This document shows positions 7,473 to 15,972 of a DNA stretch of 64,000 nt, one piece after another (the first letter of the stretch is position 1; every line of letters begins with the position of its first letter). Origin of the DNA: Candidatus Rhodoferax mariagerensis. GTDB taxonomy: Bacteria; Pseudomonadota; Gammaproteobacteria; Burkholderiales; Burkholderiaceae_C. The stretch spans positions 173,829 through 237,828 of the forward strand of contig JADKAW010000044.1 in the NCBI GenBank assembly GCA_016719055.1, written 5' to 3'. Under the pieces are notes generated by a model. It was not told where the DNA came from, did not search any database, and saw only the letters and a list, made by a program, of their open reading frames with translations. Made by a program: the position numbers and the translations under genes.

Positions 7473-9212
7473 CTACTGGGTACAGGCCGGATTGAGCCCG
7501 AGCAGTTTGAAGGCTTTGGTTTGAATCGGTGTGGGCTGCGTTGTCAAGACGATCTTGGCTTGCGGGTTTGCACTGGTGTGGGCGATGTTGTAGGCCAGGG
7601 TGCCCAGATCTTTGAGCAAGGTGCGAAAGCTGTGCAACGGCAAATCGTCACTGGCGGTCTTGGTTGCATCCTTGACCTTGGCGTGTTCGGATCGCACAGC
7701 TTTGGCCACGGCAGAGGCACGCGTAGCGTTGGCCGCTTGGACTTCCTCATCATCAAACAGCATGGGCTTCAAACGCTCGCGCATGTGCCACTCCACGTAG
7801 TAAGCCAGCATGCACAGAAAGACGTGAGCGCGCACGCGCTGCTCGTTGTAATGGAACACCGGACGCACATTCAGATCAACCGTCTTGATCGAGCGAAAGG
7901 CTCGCTCCACGTGAGCCAGGCTCTTGTAGGCGGCCACCGCCGCCTGCGCATCAAGCGCTTGAGCGTCAAGACTGGTGCGAATCACATACAGGCCATCCAT
8001 GGCCGCCTCGGCATCTATTTGCGCCGTCTTGCGCTGATAGTTCAGCGTCGTCTCGGTGATCATCAGATCGAAGTGCTTGGCCATGTTGAATTTGCCAATT
8101 ACGCGCCCCACCCGCAAGCCAATGGCATCCTGACCACGCAAGGGATTGCGCGCACGCTGCGTGGCAGTAACGATCTTGACCAAATCAAGCTCGGTGGCTG
8201 CCAACAGTTCCAGGCGCTTGCGCGCGCGTTCCTCGGCCAGCAGCGGGTTGCGGCACACCACCAAGCGCTCACCGGGGAAGTGCGCACTGGTGAGTTCGAG
8301 CAGATTGCGCTCATCAAACAGCGAAGGTTGAAACGCACCGTGCTCCTGAGCCAGTTGGGCAATCTGCGGTGCGCGTAGTGAACTCACCCAGTCCATCGCC
8401 TGGGGCTTGAGGACCTGTTCGATGCGCGCCGAGGTGAGCATGCCACGGTCACCCACCCAGGCCAGGTGCGCAATGCCAAAACGCTCCTTGAGCTTGCTCA
8501 CCTGGTTGGCTACGGTAGCCGGGTCAGCCGTGTTGCCCTTGAACACCTCCACCGCAATCGGACAACCCTCAGCAGTGCACACCAGACCGAAGACGATTTG
8601 CGGATCGTCGCGTTTGCCATCGCGCGAATGGCCACGTGCGGCCAGCTCGCAGCAGCGACCCGTCAGCCAGGTGGATGTAAGGTCGTACAGCACCAGCGTG
8701 GCCCCCACCAGATGTTGGCGCGCCAAGCGCCGCTCGATGACGGGCTGAGCCTCATGCAACCAATCGAGCGCGCGGTGCAGATCATCGACGCTGCATTCAC
8801 CCACACCAAGCACACGCCCCAAAGACGTGCTGGCGCTCTGATCATGCAACTGGCGATGGGTGGCAAGCTTGGAGGCCGGCTCGACGATGCGCGCCACTAG
8901 CATGGCCTGCAGCAAGGCGCCAAGCGGCTTGGGAGCGCTGCCAAACCAGACGCCCGAGCCACAACCACGTGCACTGCCCAGTACTGCTGCAACATGACCA
9001 TGGGGCAAGCTGCGCTCGATGGCAAAGAGATCCGAAGGGCTGGTCATGGCCACTCCCCCACCCAGTAGCACCTTCAGGCCTTCGATGACCTCCGCGCTCA
9101 AGCACGAAAGATTGGCCAGAGTGCGTTTCTTGACTTTGCCATCTTCACGAAACGACTCTCGCAACAGGACCGCAGGGGGCGAGTTGCGGTTGGGCACAGA
9201 TTCAATGTACAT
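7473..9212 (-). CDS. IS1634 family transposase
   Basis: A 579-residue DDE transposase of the IS4 superfamily, IS1634 (IS1549-like) type, full length for the group. Visible blocks are LVLYDLTSTW (first catalytic Asp), LAWVGDRGMLT (second Asp), and the YREK-like region around KSLAHVERAFRSIKTVDLNVRP (catalytic Glu). The start is the ATG at 9212. No frameshift or stop is seen, so it is probably functional. It ends 70 bp inside the left inverted repeat. Confidence 0.95.
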   Translation of the reverse strand: MYIESVPNRNSPPAVLLRESFREDGKVKKRTLANLSCLSAEVIEGLKVLLGGGVAMTSPSDLFAIERSLPHGHVAAVLGSARGCGSGVWFGSAPKPLGALLQAMLVARIVEPASKLATHRQLHDQSASTSLGRVLGVGECSVDDLHRALDWLHEAQPVIERRLARQHLVGATLVLYDLTSTWLTGRCCELAARGHSRDGKRDDPQIVFGLVCTAEGCPIAVEVFKGNTADPATVANQVSKLKERFGIAHLAWVGDRGMLTSARIEQVLKPQAMDWVSSLRAPQIAQLAQEHGAFQPSLFDERNLLELTSAHFPGERLVVCRNPLLAEERARKRLELLAATELDLVKIVTATQRARNPLRGQDAIGLRVGRVIGKFNMAKHFDLMITETTLNYQRKTAQIDAEAAMDGLYVIRTSLDAQALDAQAAVAAYKSLAHVERAFRSIKTVDLNVRPVFHYNEQRVRAHVFLCMLAYYVEWHMRERLKPMLFDDEEVQAANATRASAVAKAVRSEHAKVKDATKTASDDLPLHSFRTLLKDLGTLAYNIAHTSANPQAKIVLTTQPTPIQTKAFKLLGLNPACTQ

Positions 9213-9292
9213 GACTGCAAATGCTACACAAATAATTAGAAAAAATCAAGAAAAATAGTCATATTACATGGATACATATTGAAGCGAAAAAA

Positions 9293-9327
9293 TAGCTGAA
9301 ACCCGCATAAACACTGGGTTTCAGCTA
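9293..9327 (-). terminator. Rho-independent terminator inside the IS, upstream of its transposase
   Basis: Perfect 12-bp stem TAGCTGAAACCC / GGGTTTCAGCTA with an 11-nt loop. On the minus strand it is followed by a run of T (9287-9292). Transcripts leaving the ABC operon (minus strand, ending at 9408) would meet it just inside the IS, before the transposase gene. Confidence 0.85.
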
Positions 9328-9336
9328 GATTGCGGG

Positions 9337-9354
9337 GTCAAAGTTCGGCTTAGC
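9337..9354. repeat. Right inverted repeat of the IS and right target duplication
   Basis: GTCAAAGTTCGG (9337-9348) is the exact complement of the left terminal repeat. CTTAGC (9349-9354) is the right copy of the target duplication. Confidence 0.93.
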
Positions 9355-9407
9355 CGGTCGACACAAGTTTCTTGATCGGCATGCCAGCTCCCTGGTGCGG
9401 TGGCCAA

Positions 9408-10223
9408 TCACCCTTTGACAGCACCCATCGTCAACCCCTTGACCACGTATTTCTGGAAAATCATCGTCAGCACAATGGCCGGTGCCATGATGGCCACAGC
9501 TGCTGCCATCACGCCGCCCCAGTCAACCTCGGCATAGGACAAAAAATTGTAAACAGCGATTGGCAGGGTTTTGGTCCGCTCCATGCTGAGCACTTGTGAG
9601 AACATGAAATTGTTCCAGGAAAAGATAAACGACAAGGTTGTGGCGGTGATGATGCCGGGGCCCGACAGGGGCAGGATGATTTTCAAAAACGCCATCTGCC
9701 GCGTGGCGCCGTCGACCATGGCGGATTCTTCGAGCTCACGCGGGATCGTGCCGAAATAGGTGGTCATGATCCAGACCACAATCGGCAGCGCAATCAGCAT
9801 GTGCGAGAGCACTAGCGCAACATAACTGTCCATCAAGTTGAGCCGCGAAAAAATAATGTACCAGGGCATCAGAAAAGAAATGCCCGGCATCAAACGCGCC
9901 AACAAGATAAATACGGCTAGCCTTTTCTGCGCGAAACGAGAAATTGAGTAAGCCGCCGGCAGTCCCAGCAAAAGTGACAGGCCGACCGCCATCACGCCGA
10001 CGATGGTCGAGTTCAGGAAATATTTGAGGAAGTCCTGTTCTTCGAAGACTTTGCGGTAATTTTGCAACGTCGGCTCAAAAAACAGCTTTGGTGGCCAAGA
10101 GATGATGTCCACTTGGGTCTTGAACGAGGAGGTCAGCATCCACAAGAATGGAAACAACACGATCAGCGCAATGAACAGCACCAACAGGTAGAACAGCAGA
10201 GTTGGGACGAACTTTTTTTTCAT
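9408..10223 (-). CDS. CUT1 sugar ABC transporter permease (MalG-like)
   Basis: A 271-residue inner-membrane permease with six predicted membrane segments. The EAA loop is visible as EELEESAMVDGATRQMAFLKI, typical of MalG/UgpE-type subunits. It pairs with the permease encoded 10 bp upstream (10234-11112). It is the last gene of the five-gene leftward operon; the IS sits 60 bp beyond its stop and probably supplies its terminator. Substrate is inferred from context to be a sugar or sugar acid. Confidence 0.92.
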   Translation of the reverse strand: MKKKFVPTLLFYLLVLFIALIVLFPFLWMLTSSFKTQVDIISWPPKLFFEPTLQNYRKVFEEQDFLKYFLNSTIVGVMAVGLSLLLGLPAAYSISRFAQKRLAVFILLARLMPGISFLMPWYIIFSRLNLMDSYVALVLSHMLIALPIVVWIMTTYFGTIPRELEESAMVDGATRQMAFLKIILPLSGPGIITATTLSFIFSWNNFMFSQVLSMERTKTLPIAVYNFLSYAEVDWGGVMAAAVAIMAPAIVLTMIFQKYVVKGLTMGAVKG

Positions 10224-10233
10224 GGCAGCGTCC

Positions 10234-11112
10234 TCACTTTTCGCTGGATTCGCGCAGTTTCATGATGCCCAGGCTGCACAGCAGCACCACCAGGAACAGC
10301 GCCACCAGAATCACCGACGACTGGCCCATGCGGAAATACTCGAAGCTGTACTTGAAACCCATGATGTTGAGCGTCTCCGAGGCATAACCTGGACCACCAC
10401 CGGTCATCGCAAAGATGATGTCGAATGTCTTCAGTGCATCGATCAGGCGCAGAATCATCGCGGTCAGAATGACCGGCATGACCATCGGGATGGTGACGTA
10501 GCGCAAAATCTGCCATTCACTGGCACCATCCACGCGCGCTGCTTCAACCGGCTCCTCCGACAGGCCGGCCAGGCCCGCGAGAACAATCAAGGTGATCATG
10601 GGTGTCCACTGCCAGACATCGACCATCACCAACGAGGCAATCACTGTGCTTTCGCTCGACACCCACCGACCTTGCGGCAGCCCGACTGCATCGAGGGCAA
10701 AATTGAGCAAACCGATGGTCGGGTCGTAAAACAGGTTGAAGACAATGCCTACCGCGACCGGCGTTGCCACCAGCGGTAACAAAAGCAGCAGCTTGGCGAT
10801 GCTCTTGCCCAGAAATGCGCGGTTCAGAATCAGCGCGATGGCAACACCCAACACGACCTGGATCGCCACGGCAAACAGCGTGAACGTGAAGGTGCGAACC
10901 AAGGCTTGCAAAAAACGTGGCTCGGAGAAAACCCGCAAATAGCTGGTGAGCCCAACAAAGGTCGGCTCCATCCCAGAGGTGAGATTCCAGTTGGTAAAGC
11001 TCAGGTACAAGGTGTACAGAATCGGAAACACCATCAGCAACGCGATGAACACGATCGCGGGAAGCGGGAACAAAATCTGCAAATTGCGTTCGGTAAAGCT
11101 TGACTGAATCAT
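10234..11112 (-). CDS. CUT1 sugar ABC transporter permease (MalF/UgpA-like)
   Basis: A 292-residue inner-membrane permease with six predicted spans and the EAA loop EPVEAARVDGASEWQILRYV. It forms the transport channel as a heterodimer with the product of 9408-10223. It is separated from the binding-protein gene by 101 bp containing a GC-rich hairpin, which probably lowers its expression relative to the binding protein. Confidence 0.92.
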   Translation of the reverse strand: MIQSSFTERNLQILFPLPAIVFIALLMVFPILYTLYLSFTNWNLTSGMEPTFVGLTSYLRVFSEPRFLQALVRTFTFTLFAVAIQVVLGVAIALILNRAFLGKSIAKLLLLLPLVATPVAVGIVFNLFYDPTIGLLNFALDAVGLPQGRWVSSESTVIASLVMVDVWQWTPMITLIVLAGLAGLSEEPVEAARVDGASEWQILRYVTIPMVMPVILTAMILRLIDALKTFDIIFAMTGGGPGYASETLNIMGFKYSFEYFRMGQSSVILVALFLVVLLCSLGIMKLRESSEK

Positions 11113-11161
11113 GGCTGGCCTTCTACGCGAGGGTTCTGTTGAGCAATATCGACCGGGCTCG

Positions 11162-11189
11162 CGGGCCGTCTATCGGGGTAAACGGCCCG
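11162..11189 (-). promoter_or_regulatory. Hairpin between binding-protein and permease genes
   Basis: CGGGCCGT (11162-11169) pairs with ACGGCCCG (11182-11189), with a 12-nt loop and no T-run. Such hairpins after binding-protein genes often protect the upstream mRNA from 3' decay and reduce permease synthesis. The role here is inferred. Confidence 0.5.
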
Positions 11190-11213
11190 TATGCCAGTCG
11201 ATCGGCAGAGCGT

Positions 11214-12470
11214 TTACTTGCCGAATTCGCCGCTGTCCTGCAGTAATTCGTTGACCCGTTTGACCTTTTCCGCTGCGAGTTGGTCGAGCTTGGGTGAAGT
11301 TCCCTTGGTGTTGATCGACTCGATGACCAACTCGCCGATGAGGTCGCGCGCTTCACCCACGGCGCTCATGTAGGGGCGGTCAACCGGTGTGCCGTTCTTG
11401 GCCGCAAAGGCGCGGGTTTCTATCAGACCGGGGTTCATCTTGCTGCGCACGACCTGGTCGTCCCACACCGATGAACGGGCCATGGTGATATTGCCCATCA
11501 TGCCTTTGATCGCCATTTCCTTGCTGGAGGCCCAGTTCAGGAACTTCATGGCCATGTCTTTTTTCTTGGACTGGTTGGCCACCGAGATACCCCAGGACGA
11601 GACGATGAAAGGCGCATTGGTCTTGGGTCCGGCCGGGAAGTTGGCAATGTCGAAGTTGGCCACCGGGATTTGTGTCTTGGACTGATCAACGATCTGGCCG
11701 TAGAACACCGAGGCGTCGGTCCACATGGCGACCTTACCAGCCTGGAACAACGGCATGATGTTTTCCCAGGACATCGACGTCACGCCTTTGGGGCCATAGT
11801 TACCGAGCAGTTTGCCGTAAAAACGAGTTGCGTCGATGGCCGGCTTCGAGTTAAAGACCGCCGTACCTTTGTCAAGGTACTGGCCGCCATAGTTGAAGAC
11901 ATAACTCGAAAGCTGGGTGACCGCTGCTGCGCCTTTGCCACGCGAGGCGAAGCCAGCAACGCTTTCGGAATTGAGCTTCTGGGCGGCTGCCTCGAGTTCA
12001 TTGAAGTTGGTCGGCACTTTCAGCCCCGCCTGTTGCAGCAGGTCCTTGCGGTAGTAAAGCACCTGCCATTCGGTGACCAGCGGAACAATGTAGGGTTTAC
12101 CGCCAAAAGAGGCAGCGTTCATGATGTTTTTCGGATAGTCAGCAAAGTCATAACCGGTCAGGGGTTCATACCAGCCATTTTTCGAGAACATCTTGCCTTC
12201 CTGCAGTGGGCGCGTCATGAACACGTCGACGGTGGAAGATTTGGTAGCGAATTCAGTGGTGAGTTTTTGTGTCAGTTGGCTTTCCTGCAGACTTTCAACG
12301 TTGACCTTGATGCCGGTGTTTTTCTCGAACTGTGGGATCGAGAGCTTGAGCAATTCACCATAAGGGTGGTTGGCCACCAGCACGCGGATTTCACCCGATT
12401 GCGCCATGGCACCGGCGCAGATGCACAGAGAAGACAGTGCGACCACGATTTTTGACAGTTTGTATTCCAT
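11214..12470 (-). CDS. Extracellular sugar-binding protein (family 1)
   Basis: A 418-residue periplasmic solute-binding protein with a clear Sec signal peptide (MEYKLSKIVVALSSLC, cleavage after AMAQ). The fold matches the MalE/UgpB-type cluster that works with CUT1 permeases. The start is the ATG at 12470; the open frame continues upstream but lacks a signal peptide there. It delivers the ligand to the two permeases encoded downstream. The exact ligand cannot be read from sequence; the neighbouring dehydratases and Dgo enzymes suggest galactonate, a related aldonate, or a galactoside. Confidence 0.92.
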   Translation of the reverse strand: MEYKLSKIVVALSSLCICAGAMAQSGEIRVLVANHPYGELLKLSIPQFEKNTGIKVNVESLQESQLTQKLTTEFATKSSTVDVFMTRPLQEGKMFSKNGWYEPLTGYDFADYPKNIMNAASFGGKPYIVPLVTEWQVLYYRKDLLQQAGLKVPTNFNELEAAAQKLNSESVAGFASRGKGAAAVTQLSSYVFNYGGQYLDKGTAVFNSKPAIDATRFYGKLLGNYGPKGVTSMSWENIMPLFQAGKVAMWTDASVFYGQIVDQSKTQIPVANFDIANFPAGPKTNAPFIVSSWGISVANQSKKKDMAMKFLNWASSKEMAIKGMMGNITMARSSVWDDQVVRSKMNPGLIETRAFAAKNGTPVDRPYMSAVGEARDLIGELVIESINTKGTSPKLDQLAAEKVKRVNELLQDSGEFGK

Positions 12471-12508
12471 GAAAATCTCCAAGTTAAAAGAATAAAGAAA
12501 CACCCACC

Positions 12509-13606
12509 CTAAACGATGGCGTCTGAAGTGTTCTTGTCGAACACGTGCGTATTGGCCATCTTGAAATCGATCTGGATCGCGTCGCCGACGCTGAGCGACT
12601 GCTTCGGCACGGCCATGCGTGCCACCAGGGCATGCGCGCCGCAACTCAAGTGCGCGAAGATCTCGGAGCCGAGCAACTCTACCACCTCGGCCCTGGCGCT
12701 GATCGTGCTGCCAGTGTCAGTACCCGGCTGATGCAATGCAATGTCTTCCGGACGAACGCCGAAGACCAGCTCTTTGCCAACATGTGCCACAAGATTGTCG
12801 CGAAAGGCTTCAGGCATGGCGACGCGGAAGCTGCCGCCATCGATGAAGAAATGACCCGCCTCGTTGACCAGACGGACGTCAAAGAAGTTCATGGCTGGCG
12901 AGCCGATAAAGCCGGCAACAAAACGGTTGACCGGCCGGGCATAGACTTCCATCGGTGCGCCACTTTGCTGGACCACGCCCTGGTTCATGATGAAGATACG
13001 GTCGGCCATGGTCATGGCCTCGACTTGATCGTGCGTGACATAAATCATGGTGGCACCCAGACGACGGTGCAGTTTGCTGATTTCGGCACGCATCGCTACG
13101 CGCAGCTTGGCGTCCAGGTTCGACAGAGGCTCATCGAACAGGAACACCTTGGGTTTGCGCACGATGGCGCGGCCCACCGCCACGCGCTGGCGCTGGCCAC
13201 CGGAGAGTTCTTTGGGTTTGCGTTCCAGCAGCTCGCCCAGCCCGAGGATATCGGCTGCCTCTTGCACCCGGGCGTCGATCTCGGCGTCAGAGAACTGGCG
13301 AATCTTCAGGCCAAAACCCATGTTTTCGCGCACATTCATGTGGGGGTACAGCGCGTAATTCTGGAAAACCATGGCGATGTCGCGATCCTTGGGGGCCATG
13401 TCGTTAACCAGCGAGTCGCCAATGAAGATTTCGCCCGACGTGATGGTTTCCAGCCCGGCGATCATGCGCAAGGCGGTCGACTTGCCGCAGCCCGACGATC
13501 CCACCAGCACGGCAAACTCCTTGTCCTGAATTTCGATCGAAAGATCGTTGACGACGGGGACTGATCCGTACCGTTTTACGACGTTTTTCAAAGTGACTTT
13601 GGACAT
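12509..13606 (-). CDS. CUT1 ABC transporter ATP-binding protein (MalK/UgpC-like)
   Basis: A 365-residue ATPase, the MalK/UgpC length. Walker A GSSGCGKST, Q-loop (MVFQNYALYPHM), signature LSGGQRQRVAVGRA and Walker B VFLFDEPLSNLD are all intact; the last ~130 residues form the regulatory TOBE/OB domain. The start is the ATG at 13606, 8 nt after AGGAGTT. The open frame upstream does not look coding. It energises uptake with the two downstream permeases. Confidence 0.94.
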   Translation of the reverse strand: MSKVTLKNVVKRYGSVPVVNDLSIEIQDKEFAVLVGSSGCGKSTALRMIAGLETITSGEIFIGDSLVNDMAPKDRDIAMVFQNYALYPHMNVRENMGFGLKIRQFSDAEIDARVQEAADILGLGELLERKPKELSGGQRQRVAVGRAIVRKPKVFLFDEPLSNLDAKLRVAMRAEISKLHRRLGATMIYVTHDQVEAMTMADRIFIMNQGVVQQSGAPMEVYARPVNRFVAGFIGSPAMNFFDVRLVNEAGHFFIDGGSFRVAMPEAFRDNLVAHVGKELVFGVRPEDIALHQPGTDTGSTISARAEVVELLGSEIFAHLSCGAHALVARMAVPKQSLSVGDAIQIDFKMANTHVFDKNTSDAIV

Positions 13607-13640
13607 GTGCAATAACTCCTTCATCAAGTCGGCTGCAGGA

Positions 13641-15830
13641 TCAATAGCTGCTAGGCGTCCACGCGACGGTTGCGCGCCGGTGCACAGCCAACGGTACAAC
13701 ACCGAACTCAGCATCCGTCACGTTGTCCATGACGTTGCAAGCGGCGATCTGACGTTGGCGATGTTCAATCGCCATGCGGCGCCGCGCGAGCAGTTCGGCG
13801 CGTTCAGTCCGCGGGGGTGCCGTCATCGGTTTGATCTCACCGCACAAAAATGCGGCGCTATCCAGCAAATCGATGCGTTTGTCCGACAGGCGGACCCAGA
13901 GCAGGTCGCCATTGGCCAGCGCACCAATTCCACCTCCCTCATAAGCCTCGGGCACCATGTGGCCAACGCAGGCACCCTTGGTAACACCGGAATATCGGCC
14001 GTCGGTGATCATCATCGAGGTGCGTTCCACCACGCCATGGTGGCGCAGGTACTGGCTGGGTGCGAATAACTCGGGCATGCCAAAGGCCTTTGGCCCCTGG
14101 CCGGCGATCACGAAGGCGAAAGCCAGCGTGCCGTTCTTCACCATGGTCATCACATCCTCATCGGCTGGCACCCCATGAATTCGCCGCATAGCCGCCAGTA
14201 GATCTGGCGTCAGCTCTGGCATCTGGCACAGCTGATCGACCAGATTACCGGAACTCAGCTCGCGGTTGCAAGGCATTTCGTTGTCGTAGTAACGCACCAG
14301 GAAAACTCGACCATCAAAACGCTGGTAAGACTCAGACGACATGCCGGCGACTTTCAGTGTGCAGGATGAGAAGAAATTTCCGCGCATGATGTCGGTGCCA
14401 GACAGTTCACGCACCGGCTGGATGCGGATGATCGACCGCTCCTGGGGCAGCGCGGGCGATACCGCTTCGGAAATCTCAGCAATGCGTTGGCGCCAGGTTT
14501 TTCCGGTGACGGTGAGTGCATCCCAATTCATCGGGACGTTCAGGTTTTGCAGCACCTTGTACAGGCTGGTCATCCCATGATGCAGGCCAGCCTGGGCCTG
14601 CTGGGCCAAAACAAAGGTATCGCGGCCCTCAGTCAAACTGTGTGCAAAGATGTCGGGCACACCATAGGCATCACGCACACGCTCGTAGTCGAACAGCGAG
14701 ACGTCAAAACCGGCATGACGCATGATGCACGGCATGTGTAGCATCAGGTTGCTGGAACTACCGGTGGCATTGTGGATGCGGATGGCATTGACATAGTTTT
14801 GCGCCAGAAGCTCACACACCGAGAACTCGGGCTTGTTGATCAGGCGGAACAGTTGATCAACGTTGCGGCTCACCAGTGCCGTCGGTGCTTCATCGACCAG
14901 TAATTCGGACTGTTCAGGAACGAAACCCAGCGCCGACATTAACGTGCGCGAAGAATTGCCGGTTCCGTTGAACGCACAGATGCCACCCTTGTCATCGCAG
15001 GTGGCAGCAGCCAGTTCGTTGAGGATGGCATTGGCCGATGGCCGATCGATCAGCCCGCGCTCAACGGCACGATTGAGCAGCGCCAAGAAAGCCTCGTCGG
15101 AAGAGCATTGCAGGATGTAGTGGCAGTTGTCTTCAATGTCGTTGGCCAGTTGCGCATCATCCGCGGCACGCGCAGCGTCCTGAATGTCGCGCAGTTTCTT
15201 GCGCGTGCTCTTGGGGATACTGCCACCCTTCAAGACATGTGCTGGTACAAACACAGCCCATACCGGTGCCGTGCCACGCTCAGGTTCGCGCCGGGCCCGA
15301 TCAGCCGCCGCCAACCCCGACAAAATTCCTGCGGGCGACTTGTCGCAGCCGGCAATCACATAGGCCGCGTGGTAGCTGTGGCCTTCAAAATTGATGTTCA
15401 CTGCCATCGCTGTCTGGTTGCGCGAGGCCAACGAATAACTTTGACCGATATTGCTTTGCGCCGTGCCGTCGCAGATGACAGGCACGCCGAAGGTAAAAGG
15501 CACGCCGCCGTTTTGCCAGATGCGCGCTGCAGCTCGCAGGGTGTGTTCATGGTCAAACAGATGCGCCGGATGGTCAGCCGAGCCCTGAATGATGCACACA
15601 CGCAGCCGGTTGGCCGCTAAGCGCTCGACGATGGCTGCTTGCGAATAGTCACCCAGCCCCTGAAAGTCTGCCTCGTCGACCAACAACTCTTGGGCACGCT
15701 TCAACAAAGCCTGCACCGTGATCGGCTCGTTGGCCAGGCCCTGGATGCACGTTCGATAAGGGTTCGCAGGCTCGATGACGAACAGATCTGCGAATTCCGG
15801 ATGAATGACGGCGGTGTCGGGTTGGTTCAT
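13641..15830 (-). CDS. IlvD/Edd family dehydratase, probable sugar-acid dehydratase
   Basis: A 729-residue protein of the dihydroxy-acid/6-phosphogluconate dehydratase family. The three Fe-S cysteine regions are present: VICDGTAQSN, AGCDKSPAGI and KGGICAFNGTGNSS. The later signature TDGRYSGVTKGACVGH is also clear. IlvD is about 560-615 residues and YjhG/YagF-type xylonate dehydratases about 655, so this one is long, with extra sequence at both ends. It is the first gene of the leftward operon with the ABC importer, divergent from the regulator. Start set at the ATG at 15830. It probably dehydrates an imported aldonate to a 2-keto-3-deoxy acid; the substrate is unproven. Confidence 0.85.
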   Translation of the reverse strand: MNQPDTAVIHPEFADLFVIEPANPYRTCIQGLANEPITVQALLKRAQELLVDEADFQGLGDYSQAAIVERLAANRLRVCIIQGSADHPAHLFDHEHTLRAAARIWQNGGVPFTFGVPVICDGTAQSNIGQSYSLASRNQTAMAVNINFEGHSYHAAYVIAGCDKSPAGILSGLAAADRARREPERGTAPVWAVFVPAHVLKGGSIPKSTRKKLRDIQDAARAADDAQLANDIEDNCHYILQCSSDEAFLALLNRAVERGLIDRPSANAILNELAAATCDDKGGICAFNGTGNSSRTLMSALGFVPEQSELLVDEAPTALVSRNVDQLFRLINKPEFSVCELLAQNYVNAIRIHNATGSSSNLMLHMPCIMRHAGFDVSLFDYERVRDAYGVPDIFAHSLTEGRDTFVLAQQAQAGLHHGMTSLYKVLQNLNVPMNWDALTVTGKTWRQRIAEISEAVSPALPQERSIIRIQPVRELSGTDIMRGNFFSSCTLKVAGMSSESYQRFDGRVFLVRYYDNEMPCNRELSSGNLVDQLCQMPELTPDLLAAMRRIHGVPADEDVMTMVKNGTLAFAFVIAGQGPKAFGMPELFAPSQYLRHHGVVERTSMMITDGRYSGVTKGACVGHMVPEAYEGGGIGALANGDLLWVRLSDKRIDLLDSAAFLCGEIKPMTAPPRTERAELLARRRMAIEHRQRQIAACNVMDNVTDAEFGVVPLAVHRRATVAWTPSSY

Positions 15831-15856
15831 GACCGTTGCTTGGATGTGCAATAAAT

Positions 15857-15886
15857 TTTATACGGCAATTTGGCGTTGTACTACAA
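15857..15886 (-). promoter_or_regulatory. Promoter of the dehydratase/ABC operon
   Basis: Read on the minus strand: -35 TTGTAG (15881-15886) and -10 TATAAA (15857-15862), spaced 18 bp. The -35 lies inside the palindrome at 15876-15886, so repressor binding there would block it. Confidence 0.55.
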
Positions 15887-15907
15887 TTATTTTTGATTGT
15901 CAGACAA
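15876..15907. promoter_or_regulatory. Twin operator palindromes for the FadR-type regulator
   Basis: Two perfect 11-bp palindromes of the form TTGT-N3-ACAA: TTGTACTACAA (15876-15886) and TTGTCAGACAA (15897-15907). Their centres are 21 bp apart, two helical turns, so two dimers would sit on one face. They lie between the divergent dehydratase operon and the GntR/FadR gene. The TTGT...ACAA half-sites are of the kind bound by GntR-superfamily repressors. Binding is inferred. Confidence 0.65.
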
Positions 15908-15972
15908 ACTGAATGGTAAGAGATTTCAGTCCAGGTCAGTTCCCCCTCAAGAACCAGTCCAGAGGCATTGTG

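Larger units (their letters stand above)
7403..9348 (-). mobile_element. Complete IS1634-family insertion sequence (1946 bp)
   Basis: The element is bounded by perfect 12-bp inverted repeats CCGAACTTTGAC (7403-7414; complement at 9337-9348) and flanked by an exact 6-bp direct repeat CTTAGC (7397-7402 and 9349-9354). Duplications of 5-6 bp are usual for this family. It holds one intact transposase gene on the minus strand and a strong hairpin terminator between its right repeat and that gene. Intact ends, intact gene and an unmutated target duplication point to a recent insertion. Confidence 0.95.

Noticed and set aside
13047..13564. Long plus-strand ORFs opposite the ABC ATPase gene
   Set aside because: Mirror frames of a GC-rich gene; the minus-strand protein has all ABC motifs.
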